From positions 62,001 to 126,000 of the forward strand of contig CAJJDO010000005.1 of assembly GCA_905183005.1 (NCBI GenBank): a stretch of DNA of 64,000 nucleotides, read 5' to 3'. The notes under the pieces are model-generated. The model had not been told where the DNA came from and ran no database searches. It saw nothing but the letters and a program-made list of their open reading frames with translations. Of this stretch, positions 37,427 to 49,434 are shown piece by piece. Position 1 is the first letter of the stretch; every line of letters starts with the position of its first letter. The position numbers and the translations under genes were made by a program. The DNA comes from Paramecium pentaurelia. Its lineage: Eukaryota; Ciliophora; Oligohymenophorea; Peniculida; Parameciidae.

Positions 37427-39946
37427 TCAATTTACATATCTGGATGATTCATATCTTCCTACTTGTAAATATCCACTCCCACTCAATTATTAGCTTTATT
37501 CATATTTATAAGGAATTTAAGCTTAATATTGATAAGATCTTATTGAACCATTATCACCTTATTGAGATAATATTTTATCTTAATTAAAAACTTCATTCTA
37601 CTTTGATTCATATTAAGTCTTAGCTCTAAATTAAGTTGAAGTTACTATTTAAGTATTATTATTTTATAAATCTTGATACGAATTTCTTGTTAATCCTTTA
37701 TTTGATTCTCTTTAAGAGTAATTTTCATAATTATTTAATTATTCATTACCATAAACTTTTTATTATATTTTCGTTTGACTTTCATATCCACTTGTTGTTA
37801 ATAAACCTTTTATAACCTCTTTATCTTGTTATTGTAAGAGTAATGTACAATTTTGATCCCTCAAATTTTATAATTCTGCTCCCATTAATACTATTAAACT
37901 CAATAAATCCTCTTCTCTTTTAGGTTATATTTAAGGAGTTAAAAGAGAATCACCATTATTTAAACTATTTGGTCTTGGTTATAATTTATGAGTAATAGGT
38001 ATTGATTAATAGGAACTAGAAGTTTATTATTTTCTCAATCTACTCAATTCCATAGTTAACATTACTATTTTATTTTCATAATATTCTTTTAATTTTTCTA
38101 TTTCATTATTTTATGTCATTTAAGATTACAAAATTAATTATTGTTATAATTATTAATTGATTTGTTCATTTTTTAATTTGTAAGTTTTTACTTAATTTTA
38201 TAATGATTCATTTTCACTATAATATTTATCAATAATTATGCCTAATCTCTCAATTTCAGCTGATTATAATAGAAAATTCAATAATAAATTAGATGGTTAT
38301 ATATTAGAGAATAATATACTTTCTTTAATATTTTTACCATTAAGTTTTCTTTTTTTTGGATCCAAATCATCATCTGTTAATCCATATTCATTTTTAATCC
38401 ATTCAATTTTTTCATTAGCTTCTTTTAATTTGTTACCTAAATCTTTCAATTCTGAATTCTTCTTATTTAAATCTTATTATAAATCCTTTAATTTATTATC
38501 TTTATCTTATAATTGTCTCATTAAATCATTCATTCTATTTCTTAAATCATCATTTTCATTTGATAATCTATTTTTATCTTCATTTAATTAATCTACTTCT
38601 TAATTTAATTTATCATTTTCATCTTTTAATTAAGTTGCTACTTCTTTTTATCCATCTGCTGAATCTAATTCATCTAAACAATTATTTAATTCTGACTATA
38701 ATTATAATTTATCTTATTCAGCCTATCTAATCTTATATTACAAATCTCCTAATTATCTTAATTAATCTTGTAATTATCTTTAATTATCTTATAATTATCT
38801 TTGAATATCTTATAATTATCTTTATTAATCAACTAATTAATTTTTTAATTAAGCTATTTCTTAATCTTTTTTTTTTAATAATTCTTTCATTTATTCACTT
38901 TCAATTCTTAATTGATCTGCATCTCTTAATTTATTTTTCATATCATTTAATTATTAATTTAAGAATCCATTTTCCATTTATAAATCTTATGCATTTTACT
39001 TAAATAATTATAAAATTTACTTTTAAATTATCAAGAATATCTAAATCATTTTTCTATTTATCATTCTCTCTTTATTATCTATCTAATTCTTTTTTTAAAT
39101 CATCTGCTTCTTTAGCCTTTTTTTTTAATCTTTCTAACTCCTAAAAAAATAATTTTTAATTAATTTTACTTTTAATAAATCTTCTGGACTTCCTCCAAAT
39201 GATTTCTATAATTTATCTAATTCTTTAAGTTTCTTTGCTAATGTGTCAGGATCCATACCTCCAATTTTATTTTATAGATCATCAAATTATTTCGCTTTTC
39301 TTTATAAATCATCTAACATTCTTTATAATTCTTCCGGACTCTTCCCACCAAACTGTTTTTCATAATCACCTAACTTCTTTTTCAATTTGTTTAATTGAGA
39401 TCTCAAATCATCTATTATTAATAATATTCTCTTTTACCAACATCATCATCACCTATCTTTTTTTACAATTATACTAGCTGTTTTTTCTATTATTCTAATT
39501 CTTTTTTCCAATTTGGATCATAATCACGTAATTAAGTTTCATATCGTTATAATGAACCTTCAAGCTCTTTTATTAGTTTTCTTAACCTTTCATTATCACT
39601 GCCTATCAAATAATTCTCCCTATTCTTGATTATATTATATACTGCTATATTTATTGTAGCTTTTCCATTAGATCTCTTATTTACATTTCATAATTGATTC
39701 TATCTAATCCACAATCAGTCTGCTACTTTATAGAAATTTTAAGTTCTGTGTTTTCAGCAATCAGTCGCTATATTTCTACAGCCATTAAAAAACATGTCAC
39801 ATCAAGTTATCCATTAAGATTTCGTTAGATACCTGTATCCCTTTTATTAGCATTAATACTTACTAATATCTCACTCTTGTACGATATTGAGGATGATTAA
39901 TTTCCTCCTCATATTAACTATAATTGAACATTTATTAATAACACAT
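37427..39946 (-). CDS. Long coiled-coil protein
   Basis: 798 residues after introns of 23, 23, 26, 29 and 22 nt (2397 nt spliced, exact multiple of three). Residues ~60 to ~550 are almost continuous heptads (DNERLRKLIKELEGSLQRYE ... NDDLRNRMNDLMRQLQDKDN). Three related segments, FGGKSPEELQRMLDDL, IGGMDPDTLAKKLKEL and FGGSPEDLLKKLERL, punctuate the N-terminal coil at about 45-residue spacing. The C-terminal ~150 residues are Ser/Gln-rich with YQSIPITHKLQPRPNS and end SGSGYLQVGRYESSRYVN. A structural cytoskeletal or basal-body role is plausible but not shown. The first ATG (39946) follows directly after an in-frame TGA. The upstream block (39947-40563) is in the same frame, so the real gene may start at 40563. 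Confidence 0.75.
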
Positions 39947-40563
39947 TCATATTGTATCAAAATATGGTTAAATTCTCCTTGTAATTGCATCAGGTGTATT
40001 GCAACTATATTATGGTTACTTTTGTTTCATCTTCTCCAAAACTCTATTTTAATATTGAATCTCCTATAATTTTTATATGATAACTATTTAATTTTACCTA
40101 ATCTTTTAATGTATCAAATACATCAATTAACTTTAATGAATCTACATTAAGATTCTTTAAAAAATAGTTAAGTTCCTTTAAATTGATTCCACTATTTTTT
40201 GAATATATCTAAAAAATAATATTCAAATTTACTCCATATAAAAAACCATGTTTTTAATAGAATTCTCTTTTCTATTCCTTAGTTAAGGTCACTTAACACT
40301 CAGTAAGACAACGTATAATAAATTTCTTAGTAACTCCCATTGGTAATTGATCATCAAATTGTATAAATTTCTATATTAATTGTTATGGTAACTCAAATAT
40401 TATTTGATTTTGATACTTCATTATTAAAAACCTATTCTACTATTGGTTTAGGATAGACACTTTCTAATCCTAAGAAAAAGGATTTAAATTTTTTGAATAA
40501 TATTCTTCTGTAAGGAATTCTTGCAAGATAAACTAAGACTCTTTTAAAATTATCTACTTTCAT
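39947..40563 (-). CDS. N-terminal block adjoining the coiled-coil gene; separate small gene or its 5' part
   Basis: Starts MKVDNFKRVLVYLARIPYRR and continues through TKKFIIRCLTECQVTLTKEQ and YQKHGFLYGVNLNIIFQIYS, which looks EF-hand-like or helical without calcium residues I can name. With introns of 25 and 34 nt it gives 185 codons and then TGA at 39947-39949, with the next ATG starting at 39946 in the same frame. If the 34-nt intron is retained, it instead ends at TGA 39990-39992 after 182 codons. Either it is an independent gene abutting the next with no spacer, or one gene is interrupted by a single TGA. Confidence 0.5.
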
Positions 40564-40864
40564 AAGCAAACTTTAATTAACAAAGAAATATTAATCCACA
40601 AAATAAATAGATTCTATTTTTATTATCCTCTACTTTTTATTTCATTTTAGCCCATAAAGGTTTTTAATATTTGTGATATGTTCTCTAAATATCAACATTT
40701 TCTTTTCTAATATTTTGATTTATTTCCTAATTTAGTATAGCAAATCTATTACCATATGTTATTTTAATCTTTAATAGTATCGAAATTTAGGTATCATAGC
40801 AGACAGCATAATTATATTTTAATAATTATTATTATAAAAATAAAATACATTCTTAAAATAATAA
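40564..40864. other. Intergenic, nothing recognised
   Basis: About 300 bp of AT-rich spacer between two minus-strand genes. No signal seen. Confidence 0.5.
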
Positions 40865-41826
40865 TCATTATTCATTTTAAATGACAGCATAAGCTTCTTA
40901 AGATAGTTTTATTTTCTTGCTAATTTTCTCTTATTATTTGTCTTTGATCTACTTTTTCTTGGATTCAAAATATTCAATGTCCTATTAAGCAGCTTCACAA
41001 ATAACACCTTTACAAGCTTTTCTATGAACTAAATTAAAAGATTAATACTGCCATGCTTAATCACCATATCAGCATTTGTACTAACTGCTTAAGTAGCCTA
41101 ATCTTTCTTTAAACCAATAGTCATTCCTAATGCTACTAAATCATAAGGACTTCTGTGATAGAGCCAATAATTAGTATCAGAAGACAGGATAATATTTCTA
41201 CCTTTAGTTGCATTAATAATAATTTATGCATTTGAAATAAATTATCTTCTTTTATTAGGATCTTAAACTGCATCACCATAGTTAATTTCAAACATAACAT
41301 TTTTATCTAAAAGTTATGAACTTATTTTTGCTTTTGGAATAAATGGAAGCTTTTCAAAACAATCAAAAGTGATAACATCAAAATACTACAATATTAAAAT
41401 GATATTGTACTGTTAAAGTTGTACATAGATAAATAAATACAGCTTCACTCTTTGGTTTGATAGCAATAATATCATAACCTTATAAAAATTGATTATCTTA
41501 TTTAATCGAACCTAAGAATTTGGTATCGCTAGCTTCAAGAGTGAGTCTTGAATATTATTTAATTTTTCCTGTGAATTATGATATGTTTGGACTTTGCTAT
41601 TATTTCTATAGTAAGAATTCCTCAGTGTAAGGTTTAAAAGTGGAAGCATTTTACTTTGTTATTTATTAATCTTTCACATAATTTGAAATAGCAACATTAT
41701 GATAATTTTCTAATTGTAAATCACATTTTAATTACCTTCAATACAAGTGATCAATAATTATATCAATTGATTATCTTTTTAAGAATCTCCTGCATAGAAT
41801 GACCGTAAATTTAAATCACTATGCAT
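40865..41826 (-). CDS. RPP30: RNase P/MRP protein subunit p30 (Rpp1/RPP30)
   Basis: PHP-like (TIM-barrel) protein subunit of the tRNA 5'-processing ribonucleoprotein. 296 residues after introns of 26, 25 and 20 nt; the last (41029-41048) is among the shortest possible. Diagnostic C-terminal half: YFDVITFDCFEKLPFIPKAK, VMFEINYGDAVQDPNKRRQF, ATKGRNIILSSDTNYWLYHR, SPYDLVALGMTIGLKKDQAT and AVSTNADMVIKHG. These match the family lines FEI.Y....D...RR, GKN.I.SS, RGPYDV.NL and AVS.N....L.HG. The N terminus (MHSDLNLRSFYAGDSQ) corresponds to the first barrel strand (D-L-N). Length is close to human RPP30 (268). Confidence 0.9.
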
Positions 41827-42218
41827 ATAAATTTAATGTATTTAATACTAATATTTTAAATAGTGATATATTAAATAAATCAATTCTTATTAGCTAAGAT
41901 GTATTCAATTGATTTCGTAATTATTTAATTATATTCATTTGGCTGATCTAATAAAATTAATATAGTGATAGATTAATATAAACATCATATGTAAAATTTT
42001 TGATATTTTGTTGACTATAAATATTATAATGTTAGAATAACAATATGAGATTTTACTTAATAATAATTACTGAAGTTTTTATTTGGTTTATGCAATTCAT
42101 TTTTAATATATATATATATACTTAAAAATTTAGCTATACAGTAAGAGAAGGAAAATAAAAAGATATTATTACAATAGAAAAAGTTAAATAGAAGAATATT
42201 TTAATTTATTTTAACTTT
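41827..42218. other. AT-rich spacer before the minisatellite
   Basis: Gene-free. Ends in a short poly(AT) stretch at ~42100-42120 before the tandem array begins. Confidence 0.5.
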
Positions 42219-43516
42219 TAATATTGAATTATAGTAGAAACTAATATTGAATTATAGTAGAAACTAATATTGAATTATAGTAGAAACTAATATTGAATTA
42301 TAGTAGAAACTAATATTGAATTATAGTAGAAACTAATATTGAATTATAGTAGAAACTAATATTGAATTATAGTAGAAACTAATATTGAATTATAGTAGAA
42401 ACTAATATTGAATTATAGTAGAAACTAATATTGAATTATAGTAGAAACTAATATTGAATTATAGTAGAAACTAATATTGAATTATAGTAGAAACTAATAT
42501 TGAATTATAGTAGAAACTAATATTGAATTATAGTAGAAACTAATATTGAATTATAGTAGAAACTAATATTGAATTATAGTAGAAACTAATATTGAATTAT
42601 AGTAGAAACTAATATTGAATTATAGTAGAAACTAATATTGAATTATAGTAGAAACTAATATTGAATTATAGTAGAAACTAATATTGAATTATAGTAGAAA
42701 CTAATATTGAATTATAGTAGAAACTAATATTGAATTATAGTAGAAACTAATATTGAATTATAGTAGAAACTAATATTGAATTATAGTAGAAACTAATATT
42801 GAATTATAGTAGAAACTAATATTGAATTATAGTAGAAACTAATATTGAATTATAGTAGAAACTAATATTGAATTATAGTAGAAACTAATATTGAATTATA
42901 GTAGAAACTAATATTGAATTATAGTAGAAACTAATATTGAATTATAGTAGAAACTAATATTGAATTATAGTAGAAACTAATATTGAATTATAGTAGAAAC
43001 TAATATTGAATTATAGTAGAAACTAATATTGAATTATAGTAGAAACTAATATTGAATTATAGTAGAAACTAATATTGAATTATAGTAGAAACTAATATTG
43101 AATTATAGTAGAAACTAATATTGAATTATAGTAGAAACTAATATTGAATTATAGTAGAAACTAATATTGAATTATAGTAGAAACTAATATTGAATTATAG
43201 TAGAAACTAATATTGAATTATAGTAGAAACTAATATTGAATTATAGTAGAAACTAATATTGAATTATAGTAGAAACTAATATTGAATTATAGTAGAAACT
43301 AATATTGAATTATAGTAGAAACTAATATTGAATTATAGTAGAAACTAATATTGAATTATAGTAGAAACTAATATTGAATTATAGTAGAAACTAATATTGA
43401 ATTATAGTAGAAACTAATATTGAATTATAGTAGAAACTAATATTGAATTATAGTAGAAACTAATATTGAATTATAGTAGAAACTAATATTGAATTATAGT
43501 AGAAACTAATATTGAA
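42219..43516. repeat. 23-bp minisatellite, about 56 copies
   Basis: Period is exactly 23 bp: units run in register from 42241 to 43505 (1265 bp = 55 units), with a 22-base partial unit before and an 11-base partial after. By eye the units are identical. The unit begins ctaatattgaatt and ends atagtagaaa. It has no spacers, so it is not a CRISPR. Every unit contains TGA, and 23 is not a multiple of three, so no frame stays open for more than about 70 bases; it is non-coding. Each unit also reads as an intron-like word, starting gtagaaacta and ending attatag. Confidence 0.97.
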
Positions 43517-43841
43517 AACTAACAATAGATCAATTTATAATTTAAAGCATTTAAATATAGTTTTAATATAGTTTTAATACCAGAGAATATATTAATTATA
43601 TTGTTCCTCTCCTTATATATATCCTTGGGATTATTATATTTTTATGGAGCAACCAAAAACACTAATAAATATATATTAAGTCAGTTTATTGTTACAATAA
43701 AATGGAATAAAGAACACAGTATAATAATTCATTTTTTTATTTTTATAATATATCTTTTAGCCATGATTGATATTTGTGTGATATAATTTTTACTTGTAAG
43801 TTTAAAATTATTAAATTGATAATTTCAATTATTTAAAAAAT
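43517..43841. other. Spacer between minisatellite and archaemetzincin gene
   Basis: AT-rich. A standard-code ORF here (43601-43786, plus strand) is hydrophobic low complexity and is not convincing. Confidence 0.5.
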
Positions 43842-44681
43842 TCAAATAATTTGCAATAAAGTGTCCTTTTGAGTTTCAACCTTTTTTATTAATTTTTCTA
43901 ATTTTTAACATTCATTATGGAATCCAATTTATTTTGATATATGTAAAAGAGCTTTATATCTTTTTAATTCTTCGACTTCTTTTTTGCTAGATAATTTTTA
44001 CAAATGTTTTTAACAAAGTTACATACTTGTACTAATATTAGCATACATGAGACAGTCTTAATCTTTACAATGACCAAATCCTAATGTATGTAATAATTCA
44101 TGAACTATAGTACTATAAAAATCATTAAGTTCTGTTTACACTTAAACAACACATACTTTTTGATTTCCTGCTCTTCCTAAAATATTTGCTTCTGGTTAAT
44201 ATGGATCATAAATATCTTAATCAACAATTACAATAAAAGATTAAATATTTTTTGGTTTTACACGAATCATAACTTTGAAAATACTCAACACATTTATAAT
44301 ATCTTTATCATCTTTTTCTAATTTATAGGTTTGATTATGGTCTATATCATAAATGTAAAAATCATTCTTTTCATAATATAATGCTAATTATAAATTAAGT
44401 ATTTTGACTTCTAATCCCAAATAAATCTCTATCCAAGATTTAATAGTTTAAATATTTATTGATTTTTCTAAACTTAAATTATATAATCCAATTGGTTCTA
44501 ATTCAGATTTAATTAATTTATTCTTTTATGGCATCAATCCTTCGTTATTTTAAGAAATTATTTTTAATGTTTATAATTACTCTTCTTTCATTGAATTCTC
44601 TATCTAATTATCAATTTCAATCTTAAGAGATTTTGAATATATTTTTTGTTCAAATTTTATGAGTTTTTATTTGTTTTTCAT
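43842..44681 (-). CDS. Archaemetzincin-like zinc metalloprotease (AMZ family)
   Basis: 279 residues, no intron. The active site reads HELLHTLGFGHC.KDQD.CLM, fitting the archaemetzincin pattern HExxHxxGx3Cx4CxM: three zinc His, catalytic Glu, and the first two of the extra zinc-site Cys. Upstream, NILGRAGNQKVCVVQ matches the family's G-x-A strand before the helix. The expected CxxC further on appears as LCQKHLQKL, so the last Cys is His, and the spacing from CLM is shorter than usual. Family members are soluble aminopeptidase-like enzymes of unclear substrate. The start at 44681 is the first Met of the frame. Confidence 0.85.
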
Positions 44682-44788
44682 AAATTTGTAGGAAAATTAA
44701 TTATTAATTGATTTAAATTAAATGAATTTTGAATTACAAAATTAAGTTATTATAAAACATTTGTATATATTCTAATTCTAAATTTTCG

Positions 44789-45960
44789 TCATTATTTACT
44801 TATAAAAGGATCATTTTATTGCATATTATTGTTTGCAATATTCATATTACTCTATTGATCAAAGTTTATCAAAACAGGTTCAAATGTTTAAGGATTCCAA
44901 TCAGATGGTTAAGGAAGTGGCTAAATGTAATTAGGTGGAATCTTATATAACATAACTATCTAGAATGATATGACAGGCTTTTCTGAACAACAGATACAAC
45001 CTTATAAATATTAATGAAATTTACCTTCAAATTTTGGAATAACTTTTAGATAATATTATTGATTAACAAGTTTACCATTTGTTGTAGGAGTCAATTCAAT
45101 CTAAGGATTGTTTTGATTCAATAGAGTTATTTAAATATTTCTACTTTAGGAACCAACTTGTTGAGATCTAGCTTAAACTCCTGGAATTCTTTAAGTTAAT
45201 ATCTTTTAGGTATATTTATGTGTTGAAGTATTGGCTCTTAATATCAATACCTTTTGTAATTCAATTTCTATATAATCAATATTCAAATTGCAATTGGAAT
45301 TATCTATTTCAATAGTCATTTAAGCAGTATCTCCTGGTAGATAATGATTCTTATCACAGAAACTCTTTACTCTTGAACTCTATTAAATTATACTCTATTA
45401 AATACCCCTTTATTAATACAACAACAAATAGATAGATTAGCAGTCCTTTCCTACTGCTAACTAATCACCATTTACTTTATTGGTTCTCTAACAATGAATT
45501 CTTATTTATTTCTAATATTTGGTTTGTTTGGTTATGTTGTTGTAAATTTTGCTTTAACTTTGTAATATATATAGCCATAATCACCATGATTTTTTTAGTA
45601 GAATGAACCAGGAAGATGAGGATGTAATTAAAATTAAAAAGGAAAAACATATTATCCAATTTATGCTACTTAATTTTAGAATGTGTAAATGGGTACTGTT
45701 TAGGAATAGAATTTGTTTTTCCCTCTATAAGTTCTCTAATCCTCACCAGTCCCCTCATCCCATTCAGTTTTTTCTTTTCCTACAATTGTGAATTGAATAA
45801 TATTTCCTTAATAACCTGCTTTGCAAATGTTCAAAAAGATATTACCTAAAATTACAATAAAATCTTAACCTCTAACCAAGTCACCTGCAAAGTAAAATGG
45901 TTTTTCTGTTCTTATTGCAATAGCTCCGTGTTCAGATATTTGATTATGAGAGTTACCCAT
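44789..45960 (-). CDS. Arrestin-like (ARRDC/alpha-arrestin) protein
   Basis: 365 residues after introns of 24, 26 and 24 nt. The two-lobed arrestin fold is suggested by the N-lobe lines KPFYFAGDLVRGNIFLNICK, IIQFTIVGKEKTEW, YVFPFQFQLHPHLPGSFYQK and GYIYYKVKAKF. The C-lobe has CDKNHYLPGDTAQMTIEIDN, IDYIEIELQKVLILRAN and ISFQIVMLYKIPPNY. A Cys patch (SICCCINKG, CICCSEK) links the lobes. Alpha-arrestins work as trafficking adaptors that recruit ubiquitin ligases; no PPxY is seen here. The N terminus is MGNSHNQIS, with a Gly2 that could be myristoylated. Start fixed by ATG 45960. Confidence 0.75.
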
Positions 45961-46416
45961 TTATATAAAATTATATTATTATTTATCCCATAACCACAAC
46001 CATTATATTTAAATATACCAATTACATTAATAATCTTTTTAGATAATTAAAATATAATTATAATCATATCAATATAGACATAAATGAATCAGAATCATCT
46101 ACTAATAAAAATATTATACAAAAATATTATACAAAAATATTATTCTATATTAAAAGTTTGAATTTATAAATATTTCTTATTTAACTAAAGAATGTTGTTT
46201 TAAATACATTAGGATTGCAATTTTTATAGAAATTAAACTTTTTTAATTGAAAATTATTAAACTTAATCTATAGATGGAGAATCTTAATATAAATAATAGA
46301 ATTCTATCTAATGGATTGTAATAAAAATATTTATATATTTATTTACATATATAATCATATATATTGTATTAGAAAGATATTAATAATTATATATTTCATG
46401 CTCCAATATACTTTAT
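45961..46416. other. Intergenic, nothing recognised
   Basis: AT-rich, with a short imperfect repeat (aaaaatattatac) at ~46108-46140. No gene. Confidence 0.5.
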
Positions 46417-46962
46417 TCAAATTTCAGTCGTAATATGTTTAAAATGTGATCTCCTTTTAGGAATTGATTTTCTAATTGTAGGCAAATCTTAAACAACCTA
46501 TGAATTATCATATTTATCAACAATAACATGAGAAGTTTAAAAAGTTACCTATCTCTTATTACTATTGAGGATTGACTTTATTTTTCGATTTATTAACTCA
46601 AGTTCTGTAGATTATCTTTAAGTTTAAACTTCTTATATTTATAATATTTCATCCAAATTTGATTTTAACATACTTGTATTTTTAGAGAGATTAGGTAAAT
46701 TTGGTAATACCTAATCTAATTTTTAGGAAAACATTTAATTTCCAAGTGCATACCTTCTTCGAACTGTTTTAGGAATAACTAGTTCAAGAGGGTTTTATAA
46801 TTCAAATGGTTGTTGATTCTTGAAATCTCCATCAAATTATTGTGGAAAACTATCAATTTCATTTAAAAAAGTTGATGGACAAAAAGATTTATTCTTTGCT
46901 TAATTTTTAGATTTAAGAATAGATATTGGAGTTAAATTAAGTAAAGAGGGCTTTTTGTACAT
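46417..46962 (-). CDS. Small hydrophilic protein, function unknown
   Basis: 181 residues, no intron. Pro/Leu-rich N terminus (MYKKPSLLNLTPISILKSK), then ELQNPLELVIPKTVRRRYAL and a coiled-coil-like part (SNLDEILQIQEVQTQRQSTE), then a basic end (SIPKRRSHFKHITTEI). No family recognised. Confidence 0.6.
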
Positions 46963-47234
46963 CTATTAAATTAATTTTGTTTTATTGAAAAAGATAATTA
47001 CTGAAATTTATAATGTTGTGTATTACATAATAAAAATCATTAATAAATATATTATGAATTTAAGTATAAATAAATAAGAACTTATATTCTGATAAATAAA
47101 TTTATACAAATTGTAAAGATAACAATAAAGAAATTTTGTTTAAACACTATTTTAAATACTTATTTAAATATATTTAAAAAGTGATCAAAATATAACAATA
47201 AATAAATTTTGTAACCTCATTCTAAAACTAACTC

Positions 47235-48637
47235 TCACATTATTAAAGTCTCTACTATATATTTTTTAATTTATTTTTTTTTGATTTTTAAATTTGATAA
47301 TATTTTTTTTTCTGAATTATTAAAATTGATGAATTCAATAATTGTTCTGTCTTTTGAATATTCATTATCTTCAACTTCCAATTTTTTACCTTCAATTATT
47401 TTTACAAAATCATTCAATTCCTCCTAAAATTAATGGAAGGTTTATTCATAAATTTAAACATCTTTGTTTTCCATTAAATAGAATTTATAATATAAAAATC
47501 TAATAGTATATAAGATATAGTACGATTTCGATGTTTTCAAAAGCTATATGATCTTCTCTGATTATTCTATAAGTGGATCTAATTTAACCTTTTTAATTTT
47601 CTATTTCAATTCCTATATGGACTATTCAATAATTTTAATATTATTATTAATACTCTATAATTCATTTTTTAATTATAAAGCATATTTAGATGGATTTTTA
47701 TTAGTATTCATATAGGGACATGTATAAAAACTACTTTGATGATCTTTTTCCCAAGGTCCAGAACATTTAAAACAGAAATGCTATCCACATAAACATTTTA
47801 AATGAAAACAACCTTCAGTACGTTAAATTAATCTTCCACATTAAGGACACTTAGAAGCATGTAAAATTGCCCAATATTCATTTGACTATTAATATTCTAA
47901 AACCTTTTTTAAAATGTCACATGGAATTGGATGATGTTTCTCTTCTCTGCATTTGGAACAAAATTTGACTCCACAAGGACATTTTATTGAATTAGTAAAA
48001 GTCAAACACTTAAATACATTTTCACAATTTAATCCTATAATTTTAATATTAAAATTTACCTGGACACCAAGTAATTATATCATCATGTTACATAAATCTC
48101 TTTATTATTATTTACTTATATTTAGGATACTATTCTAAAAATGAATGAGGCAATCTTTCATAACATTAATCCTATAAACATCTTACTAAAGGTATTTAAC
48201 TTATGAATTAGACTTCTATCATTTAATTCCAACAATTCTTACAAAATTTATGATTACAATCCAAACTAAATCCTTAAGTCTCATTCTCTAGACATATTGA
48301 GCAAATCATATTTTAATGAAAGTGTACATTAGATACATTATAAATACCTTATTCCTTAAGTTAAACTTTTAATTTTTCTGAATCATTGCTAAGCAACAAT
48401 TACTCATAAATGTTTTAAACTTCAAAATTGAAAAAGATTAATATCTTAATTTAATTATTTAATTACATTCAAAACAACCTAAGATTATTCTCCAATCTTA
48501 TCTTTGATTTTTTCAAGCCTATCTAAAAATTCTTAATAAAGTTCATTCTAACTTAATAAAGTTTCATTTTTTTAGAAATCATCATTATCATATTCATCTA
48601 TTCCTGAATAATATTCATCATCACAATAATCATCCAT
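47235..48637 (-). CDS. RBR (RING-in-between-RING) E3 ubiquitin ligase, Ariadne-like
   Basis: Transfers ubiquitin through a RING2 Cys thioester. 451 residues after introns of 22 and 25 nt. An acidic N terminus (MDDYCDDEYYSGIDEYDNDD), as in Ariadne proteins, is followed by RING1 (MICSICLENET, CNHKFCKNCW, RCLQDQC), IBR (WCPGLNCENVF, CPCGVKFCSKC, HHPIPC) and RING2 (CPQCGRLIQRTEGCFHLKC, LCGQHFCFKC). The Cys in EGCFH is at the catalytic position. SGPWEKDHQSSFYTCPYMN after RING2 and the helical tail (Ariadne domain) complete the family layout. Length is close to human ARIH2 (493). Confidence 0.93.
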
Positions 48638-48915
48638 AATTAGAAGTCAATAAAAAACTTAAATTTAAAAATATAATATTTATACATATAATCAGTTTTA
48701 ATAATTAAAATATTTAAGTATTGATTATACTTAAAATAATATTATTATAGAAAAAGAGATGACTTTAGATAGAATATAACAATAAATTACTATAAAGAGT
48801 TTAATTGATATTTTATTTATGTAAAAACTAAGTTAATTAATCTGAATTGATAATTAAAAAAAGTATAAATAAGATAATCGCATGATGAATATCTAATACG
48901 ACATAGAAACTTAAT

Positions 48916-49434
48916 TCAATATCTTCTGCTCCCTAAAGTTTTTATTAATTGTTATATTTGAACTTATTAGGCGTTGAAATAAAAGTTGTCTTTATTTCTA
49001 GATGTATAATCATTTTAAGTTTTTAAATAATTTCTATTTGTAGGTTATTGAATTAAGTTTTCTAAAGATTCATATCTTCTTATTTATTACAATTCATTTA
49101 ATCTCAAATTAGTAAGTTCCCTTTTCTTTCTATTTTACATTTAACCCAAATAAGTTTAAGAAAATGGCAAATTAGAATGCAAGTCAGCTAAAGATCCTCT
49201 TTTAGAGCAAATCTATTATTATTATAAAGATTATGATTATGTTGATATTAATAAAGTTTGATTTTTTGTATTTTTTTATCTTAATTATTAAAGTTCTACA
49301 TTTCTAAGTTTAAGATTATTTTAATATTCAACTTAATTTTCCTTAAAACTAGAATCTTCAACTATGATAAGAGAGTCTATTAAATCTGAATCTTAAGTTT
49401 TTTATCGTTTTGGTGTATTATTCACAATTATCAT
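48916..49434 (-). CDS. Gln-rich coiled-coil protein, function unknown
   Basis: 172 residues, no intron. Pattern: an acidic N terminus (DSDLIDSLIIVEDSS), a Gln/Leu coil (LQQLRQKNTKNQTLLISTQS), a Lys/Arg region (QNRKKRELTNLRLNELQQI) and an end at LGSRRY. No domain recognised. Gap to the neighbouring RBR ligase start is 278 bp, same strand. Confidence 0.6.

Noticed and set aside
42219..43516. CRISPR-like array
   Set aside because: Units are directly adjacent with no unique spacers, and the genome is a ciliate nucleus.
45477..45791. Overlapping ORFs on both strands
   Set aside because: Both lie within the arrestin-like gene; the plus-strand one is antisense and the minus-strand one is a wrong frame.
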